This document shows, piece after piece, positions 50,938 to 59,006 of a stretch of 64,000 bases of DNA. Made by a program: the position numbers and the translations under genes. The stretch is taken from positions 248,001 to 312,000 of the forward strand of contig NZ_JOFZ01000006.1 of NCBI RefSeq assembly GCF_000721265.1. The letters are read 5' to 3'. This DNA comes from Streptomyces sp. NRRL F-5126 (lineage in GTDB: Bacteria > Actinomycetota > Actinomycetes > Streptomycetales > Streptomycetaceae). Numbering within the stretch: the first letter of the stretch is position 1; each line of letters starts with the position of its first letter. The notes under the pieces are model-generated. The model did not search any database. It was not told the DNA's origin and was given only the letters and a program-made list of their open reading frames with translations.

Positions 50938-50953
50938 GTGACACCTCTGTGAC
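50938..50953. promoter_or_regulatory. AfsQ1 binding site
   Basis: GTGAC-ACCTCT-GTGAC matches exactly the AfsQ1 consensus known from S. coelicolor (GTnAC, six bases, GTnAC). It lies 84 bp before the sigQ start and 129 bp before afsQ1. Confidence 0.85.
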
Positions 50954-51036
50954 AGTCGGGGGACAGCGCGATGAAGTGGGTTCGGCAAGCTCTTCGGCGT
51001 AAGGGAACACGAGGCTCCGACCGAGGGGGGCGCGGG

Positions 51037-51798
51037 ATGAACGCACTGCACGAGACGGTTGCGGGGGCAGTCGTCACGCGTCTGCACGACATGGGGGCCG
51101 GGGAGCGGTCCGGTGCCGTGAGCGGACGGGCGTGCGTGCGTGGGGCCGGTGCGGGGGCCGGGTCGGGCAGCCGGCACAAGCCGCCGTACATGGCGGTCGT
51201 CGAGCCGGCGGCGCGCGGCGGCGTGGAGACCGGGGGGCTCCACGCCGAGGGCGCGGACCGCGCGGGGCAGACGGACAACACGGCGGAGTTCACCGCCTAC
51301 GTCCAGGAGCGGCGCTCCTCCCTTTACGCGGCCGCCTACCACCTGACCGGCGACCGCTACGAGGCGGAGGACCTGCTGCAGAGCGCGCTGTTCTCCACGT
51401 ACCGCGCGTGGGACAGGATCAGCGACAAGGCCGCGGTCGGCGGCTACCTGCGCAGGACGATGACGAACCTGCACATCAGTGCCTGGCGCAGGCGCAAGCT
51501 GAACGAGTACCCGACCGAGGAGCTGCCCGAACCGGCGGCGGGCCCGGACGCGATGAGCGGCACAGAGCTGCGCGCGGTCCTGTGGCAGGCGCTGTCGCGC
51601 CTGCCGGAAATGCAGCGCACGATGCTGGTGCTGCGGTACTACGAGGGCCGCACCGACCCGGAGATCGCGGACATCCTCGGCATCAGCGTCGGCACGGTGA
51701 AGTCGAGCATCTGGCGCTCGCTGCGGCGGCTGCGCGGCGACGAGGTCCTCAGCTTCGGCGAGGACCGGGAGGACTCCTTCGGCGAGCTGGTCGCCTGA
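51037..51798 (+). CDS. sigQ: ECF-type RNA polymerase sigma factor SigQ
   Basis: 253 residues. A Gly/Ala/Arg-rich N-terminal extension of about 90 residues precedes a short group 4 (ECF) sigma factor of the SigE family. Region 2 is YVQERRSSLYAAAYHLTGDR, YEAEDLLQSALFSTYRAWDR; region 4 is LSRLPEMQRTMLVLRYYEGR, TDPEIADILGISVGTVKSSI. ATG 51037 follows GAGGGGGG at about 6 nt. Divergent from afsQ1 and, in S. coelicolor, controlled by AfsQ1 and opposing its action on antibiotic synthesis. No anti-sigma gene is adjacent. Ends before a strong terminator. Confidence 0.92.
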   Translation: MNALHETVAGAVVTRLHDMGAGERSGAVSGRACVRGAGAGAGSGSRHKPPYMAVVEPAARGGVETGGLHAEGADRAGQTDNTAEFTAYVQERRSSLYAAAYHLTGDRYEAEDLLQSALFSTYRAWDRISDKAAVGGYLRRTMTNLHISAWRRRKLNEYPTEELPEPAAGPDAMSGTELRAVLWQALSRLPEMQRTMLVLRYYEGRTDPEIADILGISVGTVKSSIWRSLRRLRGDEVLSFGEDREDSFGELVA

Positions 51799-51845
51799 CC
51801 GGCGGGCCCGAGGGCGGGGCAACGGGGGCACGGGGGCACGGGGGC

Positions 51846-51892
51846 AACGGGAGGGCCGGACGGACCGGGGGGATCCGTCCGGCCCTCCCGTT
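51846..51892 (+). terminator. Terminator after sigQ
   Basis: A 19-bp perfect stem (51846-51864 with 51874-51892, arms starting AACGGGAGGG), 9-nt loop, followed by a T. It is preceded by three copies of CACGGGGG-like units. Confidence 0.9.
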
Positions 51893-51944
51893 TGTGCGGA
51901 CGCGCGTGCGGGCTCACGTGCGCCTCGTGGACGCGCGTGCGTGG

Positions 51945-52187
51945 TCATCCCGTCCACGCCGTGCGGCGCAGCCAGTCCTCGAACGTCATCAGGCCGGGGT
52001 GCAGGCGCCGCAGGAGGCCGATGTCCCGGTCGCGGGCGTGGACGTCGCGGTCGGCGAAGAACCGGAACATCGCCGCGTAGTCGTGGCCGAAATCGGGGAC
52101 GGCGGCACGCAGCTCGTCGTGCGGCATGGGGGCGTAGGTGCTGGGGACGCCCGTGACGCGGGTGAAGGCGGCAGCGGCAGGCGCCAC
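51945..52187 (-). pseudogene. C-terminal remnant of an NmrA-like NAD(P)-binding protein
   Basis: An 80-residue frame containing FTRVTGVPSTYAPMPHDELR, FGHDYAAMFRFFADRDVHAR and LLRRLHPGLMTFEDWLRRT. This is the usual last 75 residues of NmrA/HSCARG-type proteins. The Rossmann N-terminus with GATGxxG is missing: upstream lies the LysR gene, only 14 bp away. It has no ribosome-binding site and is most likely a deletion remnant. Confidence 0.7.
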
Positions 52188-52201
52188 TCACGTGGGCAAG
52201 G

Positions 52202-53206
52202 TCACGCGGGCAGGAGCCGGCCCCTGCGGGACAGCAGGAAGCGCTTGAACGCCGCCACGGGCGGCGTGTCGTGGTGGCCCTCCAGCCAGGCCACGCCGAT
52301 GTCGCGCGCCGCGCGCGGCGCGGTCACCACCAGTTCGGCGACGCCGGGGCGCGCGAACGCCGGGGGCGGCAGCAGCGCCACGCCGAGTCCGGCGGCGACG
52401 AGGCCGCGCAGCGTCTCCGCCTCCTCGCCCTCGAAGGCGACGCGCGGGCGGAATCCCGCCTGCGCGCACAGGTCGTCGGTGATGCGGCGGAGCCCGAAGC
52501 CGGGCTCAAGGGTCACGAACGCCTCGTCCGCCGCCTCCGCGAGCCGCACGCGCCTGCGCCGTGCCAGCCGGTGGCCCTCGGGCACGACGAGGCGCAGCCG
52601 CTGCTCGTCGAGGCCGCGGGCGACGAGGCCGGGCTCGTCAGGCACGGGCGAGGTGAGGCACAGATCGAGCTCGCCCGCGCGCAGCCGTTCGAGCATGGCC
52701 TCGCCGTACGTCTGCACCAGCTGGAACCTGACGCGCGGATGGCCGGCGCGGAACTCGCGCAGCAGTCCAGGCACGGTCTCGGAACCCATCGTGTGCAGGA
52801 AGCCGAAGGCGACCCTGCCCGACTCGGGGTCGGCGTCGGCCCGTACGGCCTCGGCGGCGCGCTCGATGTCCGCGAGCGCGCTCTCCACCGAGGCGAGGAA
52901 CGACCGGCCCGCTGGGGTCAGCGCGACCGTGCGGCCTCTGCGCGCGAAGAGGGCGACGCCGAGGTCGCGCTCCAGGCGGACGATGGCGCGCGAGAGTGTC
53001 GACTGCGGCACGCCTGCCTCCAGCGCCGCCCGGGTGACGTGTTCGTGTCGGGCGACCCGGGCGAAGTGGGCCAGCCGGGGCGTGAGTACGGCCGGCCAGT
53101 CCGGCCTCTCGGGCGCCAGATCGGCGTTCCAGCCGGCGTCCCGGTCGATGCGGTTGTCGTCACTCGTGGCCGCCGCGCGCGGCTCGGACCTGTGTTCATG
53201 CACCAC
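52202..53206 (-). CDS. LysR-family transcriptional regulator
   Basis: 334 residues. After a disordered N-terminus of about 35, the LysR helix-turn-helix (LAHFARVARHEHVTRAALEA, QSTLSRAIVRLERDLGVALF) and the periplasmic-binding-like effector domain (GRVAFGFLHTMGSETVPGLL ... GELDLCLTSPVPDEPGLVAR) follow. GTG 53206 fits a GACAAT -10 ending 7 nt upstream. It is divergent from the MFS gene with an ATGC-N11-GCAT site between them, so it very likely controls that transporter. Arabinose-efflux-like MFS plus LysR pairs of this layout are frequent in Streptomyces. Confidence 0.88.
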   Translation of the reverse strand: MVHEHRSEPRAAATSDDNRIDRDAGWNADLAPERPDWPAVLTPRLAHFARVARHEHVTRAALEAGVPQSTLSRAIVRLERDLGVALFARRGRTVALTPAGRSFLASVESALADIERAAEAVRADADPESGRVAFGFLHTMGSETVPGLLREFRAGHPRVRFQLVQTYGEAMLERLRAGELDLCLTSPVPDEPGLVARGLDEQRLRLVVPEGHRLARRRRVRLAEAADEAFVTLEPGFGLRRITDDLCAQAGFRPRVAFEGEEAETLRGLVAAGLGVALLPPPAFARPGVAELVVTAPRAARDIGVAWLEGHHDTPPVAAFKRFLLSRRGRLLPA

Positions 53207-53222
53207 GGGAACGATTGTCGCC

Positions 53223-53243
53223 GATGCACGCATTGGACGCATC
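53223..53243. promoter_or_regulatory. LysR-type T-N11-A operator
   Basis: GATGC-N11-GCATC, overlapping the TTGGAC -35 (53233-53238) of the MFS gene, whose TACGTT -10 (53257-53262) ends 7 nt before its ATG. Confidence 0.7.
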
Positions 53244-53269
53244 AACCATGGCTCCGTACGTTCCCGTAC

Positions 53270-54514
53270 ATGGCCTCCGTCAGTACCGAGGCGCCCGCGG
53301 CGCCCGCACTCCTGTCCCCCGGGCGGCCCGGTTACCGGCGCCTGAGCCTCGCGCTGTTCGTCGCGGGGATCGCGACCTTCGCGCTGCTGTACTCGACGCA
53401 GGCCCTGCTGCCGGCGGTCTCGGACGGGCTGCGCGTCTCCCCGGGCGGGGCGAGCTGGACGGTCGCGGCGGCGACCGGCGCGCTCGCCGTGGCCGTCGTG
53501 CCGCTGAGCGCACTGTCGGAACGTTTCGGCAGGCGCTCGATGATGACGGCGTCGCTCGTGGTGGCCGTGGCCGTCGGGCTCGCGGTGCCGTTCGCGCCGA
53601 ACCTCGCGGTGCTGATCGCGCTGCGCGCCGTGCAGGGCGCGGCCCTCGCGGGGCTTCCCGCGTCGGCGATGGCGTTCCTCGCCGAGGAGGTCGACGGGCG
53701 TGCGCTGGTCTCCGCGATCGGCCTGTTCGTGGCGGGCAACAGCATCGGCGGCATGAGCGGCCGGATCTTCACGGGCTGGATGTCGCAGGCCTGGGGGTGG
53801 CGTGCGGCGCTGCTCGCGGTGGGTGTCGCGGCGCTCGCGTGCGCGGTGGTCTTCCGGGTGCTGGTGCCGCGGGCACGCAACTTCGCGCCGCGCCCGCTGC
53901 GTCTCGGCGCCTTCGGCAGGACCCTGGGCGGTCACCTCTCGAACCCGCTGCTGCTGCGGCTCTACGCCATCGGGGCCCTGTTCATGGTGGTGTTCGGCGG
54001 GGTGTACACCGTGATCGGCTACCGGCTGGTGGCGGCGCCGTTCAGCCTGCCGCAGGGGGTCGTCGGCTCCGTCTTCGTGGTGTACCTGGTCGGCACGTTC
54101 ACCTCGGCGTCCTCGGGCCGGATGGCGGCGCGCCTCGGCCGGCGCGGGACGCTGTACGCGGCGCTGGCGACGACCAGCGCGGGGCTGCTGGTCACGCTGG
54201 TGGACTCGATCGCCGCCGTGATCGCGGGGCTCGTCCTGATCACGGCGGGCTTCTTCGCGGGGCACTCGGTGGCGTCCTCGTCGGTGAGCCACACGGCGAA
54301 GTCGGGTCGCGCGCAGGCCTCGGCGCTCTACCAGGCGGCGTACTACCTGGGCAGCAGCGCGGGCGGCGCGATCGGCGCCGCGGCGTTCCACTCGACGGGA
54401 TGGGCCGCGACGGTGGTGATGGGTCTCGCCGCGATGGTGGGCGTCGCCGCCCTCACGCTGTACGGCACGTACGCGGCCAAGCGCGCGGCGACGGCGGCCC
54501 CCGCACCACTGTGA
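53270..54514 (+). CDS. MFS transporter (YnfM/AraJ-like efflux)
   Basis: 414 residues, 12 predicted helices. LYSTQALLPAVSDGLRVSPG near the start, motif A in SALSERFGRRSMMTASLVV, and RAVQGAALAGLPASAMAFLA correspond to the DHA1 arabinose-efflux/YnfM group. It should export a small molecule by proton antiport. Promoter TTGGAC-18-TACGTT with leaderless start. The LysR operator covers the -35, so LysR regulates it, probably with an inducer that is also the substrate. Confidence 0.9.
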   Translation: MASVSTEAPAAPALLSPGRPGYRRLSLALFVAGIATFALLYSTQALLPAVSDGLRVSPGGASWTVAAATGALAVAVVPLSALSERFGRRSMMTASLVVAVAVGLAVPFAPNLAVLIALRAVQGAALAGLPASAMAFLAEEVDGRALVSAIGLFVAGNSIGGMSGRIFTGWMSQAWGWRAALLAVGVAALACAVVFRVLVPRARNFAPRPLRLGAFGRTLGGHLSNPLLLRLYAIGALFMVVFGGVYTVIGYRLVAAPFSLPQGVVGSVFVVYLVGTFTSASSGRMAARLGRRGTLYAALATTSAGLLVTLVDSIAAVIAGLVLITAGFFAGHSVASSSVSHTAKSGRAQASALYQAAYYLGSSAGGAIGAAAFHSTGWAATVVMGLAAMVGVAALTLYGTYAAKRAATAAPAPL

Positions 54515-54615
54515 CCTGGCTGTCCTCGCGGCGAGCCGCGATTGTCAGAGGGCTGCGGTAGCTTCCGAAGGACAGGCTCCCGTTCGGGGGCGACGGGGTT
54601 ACCGGGGTGAGCGAC

Positions 54616-55614
54616 ATGTCTGAGACGGTCACGCGGCGGGATCTGGATGCCCGTCTTGAGCAGCACCGCAGGGAGCTGACGGGCTACTGCTACCGGATGC
54701 TCGGTTCGCTGTTCGAGGCCGAGGACGCGGTGCAGGACACGATGGTCCGCGCCTGGCGTGCCATGGACAGGTTCGAGGGCCGGTCCTCGCTGCGCTCCTG
54801 GCTCTACCGGATCGCGACGAACGTCTGCCTCGACATGCTGAAGGCCGGCAACCGCAGGGCGCGCCCGATGGATCTCACGGAGGCGACGCCGGTCGCGCAG
54901 GCGCGGCTGACGGCGCGCCCCGAGGTGGCGTGGCTGGAGCCCGCGCCTGACGTGCGGGTGCTGCCGGAGGTGTCCGACCCGGCGGAGACGGCGGTGGAGC
55001 GCGAGTCGATCCGGCTGGCTTTCATGGCGGCGCTGCAGCACCTGCCGCCGAAGCAGCGCGCGGTGCTGATCCTGCGCGAGGTGCTGGCCTGGCGGGCGAG
55101 CGAGGTGGCCGAGCTGCTGGACACGACGGTCGCGTCGGTCAACAGCGCGCTCCAGCGCGCCCGCGCGACGCTCGCGGAGGCCGCGCCCGCGGCGACGGAC
55201 ACGGCGGACGAGCTGGACACGCGCCAGAAGGAGCTGCTGGACCGCTATGTGGCGGCGTTCGAGGGCTACGACATGAAGGCCCTGACGGCACTGCTGCACG
55301 AGGACGCGACGCTGTCCATGCCCCCGTACGACCTGTGGCTGCGCGGCCACGACGACATCGTGGGCTGGCTGCAGGGCGTGGGATCGGTCTGCCGCGGCTC
55401 ACGTCTCGTGCCCACCGTGGCGAACGGGATGCCGGCGTTCGCGCACTACCACGCGGCGGAGGACGGCGACGGGCACACGCCGTGGGCGCTGATGGTCATG
55501 GAGATAGCGGGCGGCAGGATCCGCGGGATCAACTCGTTCCTGGACACGGCGCGCTGGTTCCCGCTCTTCGACCTGCCGATGCGGCTGCCCGCGGGCGCGT
55601 CAGCCCGCCGCTGA
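54616..55614 (+). CDS. ECF sigma factor with SnoaL-like C-terminal domain (SigG/SigX5-like)
   Basis: 332 residues. Regions 2 and 4 of an ECF sigma factor (ELTGYCYRMLGSLFEAEDAV, QDTMVRAWRAMDRFEGRSSL; LQHLPPKQRAVLILREVLAW, EVAELLDTTVASVNSALQRA) are fused to a C-terminal NTF2/SnoaL-like domain (LDRYVAAFEGYDMKALTALL, WLRGHDDIVGWLQG). In such sigma factors the extension replaces a separate anti-sigma protein; mycobacterial SigG is of this type. ATG 54616 is preferred; GTG 54607 is an alternative. The 3' end overlaps the convergent STAS gene by 15 bp. Confidence 0.9.
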   Translation: MSETVTRRDLDARLEQHRRELTGYCYRMLGSLFEAEDAVQDTMVRAWRAMDRFEGRSSLRSWLYRIATNVCLDMLKAGNRRARPMDLTEATPVAQARLTARPEVAWLEPAPDVRVLPEVSDPAETAVERESIRLAFMAALQHLPPKQRAVLILREVLAWRASEVAELLDTTVASVNSALQRARATLAEAAPAATDTADELDTRQKELLDRYVAAFEGYDMKALTALLHEDATLSMPPYDLWLRGHDDIVGWLQGVGSVCRGSRLVPTVANGMPAFAHYHAAEDGDGHTPWALMVMEIAGGRIRGINSFLDTARWFPLFDLPMRLPAGASARR

Positions 55615-55938
55615 CGGTCCTTCCGCCAGGAGGAGGCGCCCGAGCCCGAGGGCGTGCAGCAGCGCGACGAGCTCGGCGCTCGCGCCGCGCACGACCAGCT
55701 CGCAGCCGTGCCGCCGCGCGGCCAGCCGCAGCCGCGCCAGCGCATCGACGGCCGCCAGGTCGGCACGTACCGCCCGGCCGACCCGCACCTCGACCAGCGG
55801 CGCGCTGCCGCCGACGGCCGGCGCGGCGCGCGCGGCAAGCTCGGCGCAGGCACGCGGCGCCGAGCCCGCCGTCAGCGGACCGGCCAGGGTGAGGACGATG
55901 CGCTCGGTGTCTGCCACACGTAACAGGACCGCGGCCAC
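55600..55938 (-). CDS. STAS-domain protein (anti-anti-sigma-like)
   Basis: 112 residues, one STAS domain: IVLTLAGPLTAGSAPRACAE, VRVGRAVRADLAAVDALARL, GCELVVRGASAELVALLHAL. The serine that is phosphorylated in SpoIIAA-type antagonists (normally in DxSG) is absent; the segment reads AVRADLAAVDAL. Switching by phosphorylation is therefore unlikely, as in other actinobacterial STAS proteins of this type. GTG start without Shine-Dalgarno; TGAGTT ends 6 nt upstream. Converges on the ECF sigma gene, but no functional link is shown. Confidence 0.78.
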   Translation of the reverse strand: MAAVLLRVADTERIVLTLAGPLTAGSAPRACAELAARAAPAVGGSAPLVEVRVGRAVRADLAAVDALARLRLAARRHGCELVVRGASAELVALLHALGLGRLLLAEGPSAAG

Positions 55939-55984
55939 GACGGGAACTCATCGTGGCCACGGCCGCGCAGATCGTCGGGCCGCC

Positions 55985-57271
55985 TCAGGCGATGCGCTCG
56001 CGGACCACCGGCGTCGGCGTGAACGGCGTGCCGGGTGCGGCGATGTCGTAGGCGTCCTCCAGGGCCTCAAGCGCGTACGCGAACTTCTCCGGGGTGTCCG
56101 TGTGCAGCGTCAGCAGCGGCTCGCCCGCGCGGACCGTCTCGCCCGGCTTCGCGTGCAGTTCGACGCCCGCGCCGGCCTGCACCGGGTCCTCCTTGCGCGC
56201 TCGCCCCGCGCCGAGACGCCACGCGGCCACGCCGACGTCGTACGCGTCGAGGCGGCCGAGCACGCCCGTCGTCGGCGCCGTCACCACGTGCTGCTCCCGG
56301 GCGACGGGGAGTGGCGCGTCCGGGTCGCCGCCCTGCGCCGCGATCATGCGGCGCCACACGTCCATGGCGGCGCCGCCCGCGAGTGCCTTCTCCGGGTCGG
56401 CGTCGGTCAGGCCCGCCGCGTCCAGCATCTCCCTGGCCAGGGCGAGCGTCAGCTCGACCACGTCGGCGGGGCCGCCGCCCGCGAGGACCTCGACCGACTC
56501 GCGCACTTCGAGCGCGTTGCCCGCGGTGCGGCCGAGCGGCGTCGCCATGTCCGTGAGCAGGGCGACCGTCCGCACGCCGTGGTCCGTGCCGAGGCCGACC
56601 ATGGTGGACGCCAGCTCGCGCGCGTCCTCGATCGTCTTCATGAACGCGCCGGAGCCGACCTTCACGTCCAGGACGAGCGAGCCCGTGCCCTCCGCGATCT
56701 TCTTCGACATGATCGACGACGCGATCAGCGGGATCGCCTCGACGGTGCCCGTGACGTCGCGCAGCGCGTACAGCTTCTTGTCGGCGGGGGCGAGCCCGTC
56801 GCCGGCCGCGCAGATAACCGCGCCCGTGGTGCCGAGCACGTGCAGCATCTCCTCGTTCGTGAGGGACGCGCGCCAGCCCGGGATCGACTCCAGCTTGTCG
56901 AGGGTGCCGCCGGTGTGGCCGAGGCCGCGCCCGCTGAGCTGGGGCACGGCGGCGCCGCAGGCCGCGACGAGCGGCGCGAGCGGCAGCGTGATCTTGTCGC
57001 CGACGCCGCCCGTGGAGTGCTTGTCAGCGGTGGGCCTCGTCAGCCCGGAGAAGTCCATGCGCTCGCCCGAGCCGATCATCGCGGCGGTCCAGCGGGCGAT
57101 CTCGGCCCGGTCCATCCCGTTGAGCAGGATCGCCATCGCGAGCGCCGACATCTGCTCGTCCGCGACCGCGCCGCGCGTGTAGGCGTCGATCACCCAGTCG
57201 ATCTGCTCCGGGCTCAGCCGGCCCTTGTCGCGCTTGGTGCGGATCACCGAGATGACGTCCATGTCGCTCAT
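55985..57271 (-). CDS. deoA: Thymidine phosphorylase
   Basis: Phosphorolyses thymidine and deoxyuridine to base and deoxyribose-1-phosphate. 428 residues of the pyrimidine nucleoside phosphorylase family: VIRTKRDKGRLSPEQIDWVI, TADKHSTGGVGDKITLPLAP (phosphate loop), SGRGLGHTGGTLDKLESIPG (family signature), and the C-terminal domain with AYDVGVAAWRLGAGR. ATG 57271 overlaps the cdd stop as ATGA. It is the last gene of the transporter-cdd-deoA operon. Confidence 0.95.
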   Translation of the reverse strand: MSDMDVISVIRTKRDKGRLSPEQIDWVIDAYTRGAVADEQMSALAMAILLNGMDRAEIARWTAAMIGSGERMDFSGLTRPTADKHSTGGVGDKITLPLAPLVAACGAAVPQLSGRGLGHTGGTLDKLESIPGWRASLTNEEMLHVLGTTGAVICAAGDGLAPADKKLYALRDVTGTVEAIPLIASSIMSKKIAEGTGSLVLDVKVGSGAFMKTIEDARELASTMVGLGTDHGVRTVALLTDMATPLGRTAGNALEVRESVEVLAGGGPADVVELTLALAREMLDAAGLTDADPEKALAGGAAMDVWRRMIAAQGGDPDAPLPVAREQHVVTAPTTGVLGRLDAYDVGVAAWRLGAGRARKEDPVQAGAGVELHAKPGETVRAGEPLLTLHTDTPEKFAYALEALEDAYDIAAPGTPFTPTPVVRERIA

Positions 57272-57717
57272 TTCTTGTGGTTCCGGTCCTTCTGCGAGGC
57301 GTCCTGCGAGGCGGCGTCCGGCTCCAGGTGGCCGGGGCCGAACGCCTGCGGCAGCATCTCGTCCAGCGTGCGCAGCCCGTCGGGTGTCTCCAGGACGAGC
57401 GCGGGGCCGCCGAACTCGTACAGCAGCTGGCGGCAGCGCCCGCACGGCACCAGCACGGCGCCCGCGCCGTCGACGCAGGTGAAGTGGGTGAGCCGGCCGC
57501 CGCCCGACAGCCGCAGCGCGGAGACGAGGCCGCACTCGGCGCACAGGCCGATGCCGTACGACGCGTTCTCGACGTTGCACCCGGTGACCGTGCGGCCGTC
57601 GTCGACGAGCGCCGCCGCGCCGACCGGGTAGCGGGAGTACGGGGCGTACGCACGCGACATGGCCTCGCGCGCCGCCTCACGCAGCGCCGCCCAGTCGGGC
57701 GCGGCGGCGCCGGTCAC
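57268..57717 (-). CDS. cdd: Cytidine deaminase
   Basis: Converts (deoxy)cytidine to (deoxy)uridine. 149 residues of the homotetrameric type with three cysteine zinc ligands: GLCAEC with the proton-shuttle Glu, and VPCGRCRQLLYEF. The substrate motif is TGCNVENASYG. GTG 57717 overlaps the stop of the upstream permease as GTGA and its own stop overlaps deoA as ATGA. The C-terminal 25 residues are a polar extension. Placement directly after the importer suggests imported pyrimidine nucleosides are deaminated at once and then split by DeoA. Confidence 0.94.
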   Translation of the reverse strand: MTGAAAPDWAALREAAREAMSRAYAPYSRYPVGAAALVDDGRTVTGCNVENASYGIGLCAECGLVSALRLSGGGRLTHFTCVDGAGAVLVPCGRCRQLLYEFGGPALVLETPDGLRTLDEMLPQAFGPGHLEPDAASQDASQKDRNHKK

Positions 57718-59006
57718 GACCCCTGGCCCTTCCGGTAGCGCAGGCCGTCCGCCTTCGGCATCCGCAGCCGCTGCGCCGACAGGGACAGCACCAGCAGCGT
57801 CACCACGTACGGGGTCGCGCCGACGAAGTCGTCCGGGACCGAGTCCGTCAGCAGGTACCACACCAGGATCAGCGCGGCCACCGCGCCGCTGACGATCGCC
57901 TGCACCGTCGCCTTCTTGTACGCCTTCCATGCACCCAGCAGTACCAGCAGCACCACGAGCAGCAGGAGCAGCGCGTGCACGGTTTCACCCCCGCTGCGCA
58001 ACTGGAGCGCGTCGGAGAAGCCGAAAAGACCCGCGCCCATGGCGAGCCCGCCCGGCCGCCAGTTGCCGAAGATCATCGCCGCGAGGCCGATGTAGCCGCG
58101 GCCGCCGGTCTGGCCCTCCAGGTAGAAGTGCGAGGAGACCATGGCGAGGAACGCACCGCCGAATCCGGCCAGGCCGCCGGAGATCATGACGCCGATGTAC
58201 TTGTACGAGTAGACGTTGACGCCGAGCGACTCGGCGGCGACGGGATTCTCGCCGACGGAGCGCAGCCGCAGCCCGAACGACGTGCGCCACAGGATCAGCC
58301 ACGTCAGCCCGAACAGCACGGCCGCGAGGATCGTCAGGACCGACAGCTTCGTGAAGATGCCGCCAACGATGCCGGCGAGGTCGGAGACCAGGAACCAGTG
58401 GTGCTTCGCGATCGAGTTCAGCCCGCTGGACAGGCCGGGCACGGTGAACTGGGGCAGCGAGTCGACGGGCGGCGACTGCTTGGGGTTGCCGCCCTTGTTG
58501 AGCGCGTCGCCGTGGTTGAAGAACAGCTTCGCGAGGTACTGCGTGACGCCCTGCGCGAGCAGGGTGATCGCGACACCGGAGACGATGTGGTCGACGCCGA
58601 AGGTGACGGTGACGACGGCGTGGATCAGGCCGCCGACCACGCCGAAGGCGACGCCGGCCAGCAGGCCGAGCCAGGGGCTGGTCTGCCAGCCGATCCAGCC
58701 GGCGCCGAACGTGCCGAGGATCATCATGCCCTCGAGGCCGATGTTGACGACGCCCGCGCGCTCCGACCACAGGCCGGCGAGTCCTGCCATGCCGATCGGC
58801 ACGGCGAGGCCGAGCGCGGCGGCGATCTGGCCCTCGGAGTCGAGCTGCTGGGAGCCGGTGAGCATCCGCACCGCGGAGATCAGGACCAGCGCGGCGGCGA
58901 CGATCAGCAGGATCTTCGCTACGGAGAGCCTGCCGCGGCCCGCCGGCTTGCCGCCGGGCGCCTTCGGCGCGGCGGGCGGCGGGGTGACGGTGGTCGTGGC
59001 GGTCAT
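57714..59006 (-). CDS. Nucleoside ABC transporter permease (second)
   Basis: 430 residues, about ten membrane helices, of the BPD_transp_2 type (YufQ/NupQ-like). It has ALGLAVPIGMAGLAGLWSER, GVVNIGLEGMMILGTFGAGW (the conserved EGMM/EGQ coupling motif) and LAMVSSHFYLEGQTGGRGYI near the end. It forms the channel with the other permease. ATG 59006 overlaps the previous stop as ATGA. Confidence 0.92.
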   Translation of the reverse strand: MTATTTVTPPPAAPKAPGGKPAGRGRLSVAKILLIVAAALVLISAVRMLTGSQQLDSEGQIAAALGLAVPIGMAGLAGLWSERAGVVNIGLEGMMILGTFGAGWIGWQTSPWLGLLAGVAFGVVGGLIHAVVTVTFGVDHIVSGVAITLLAQGVTQYLAKLFFNHGDALNKGGNPKQSPPVDSLPQFTVPGLSSGLNSIAKHHWFLVSDLAGIVGGIFTKLSVLTILAAVLFGLTWLILWRTSFGLRLRSVGENPVAAESLGVNVYSYKYIGVMISGGLAGFGGAFLAMVSSHFYLEGQTGGRGYIGLAAMIFGNWRPGGLAMGAGLFGFSDALQLRSGGETVHALLLLLVVLLVLLGAWKAYKKATVQAIVSGAVAALILVWYLLTDSVPDDFVGATPYVVTLLVLSLSAQRLRMPKADGLRYRKGQGS

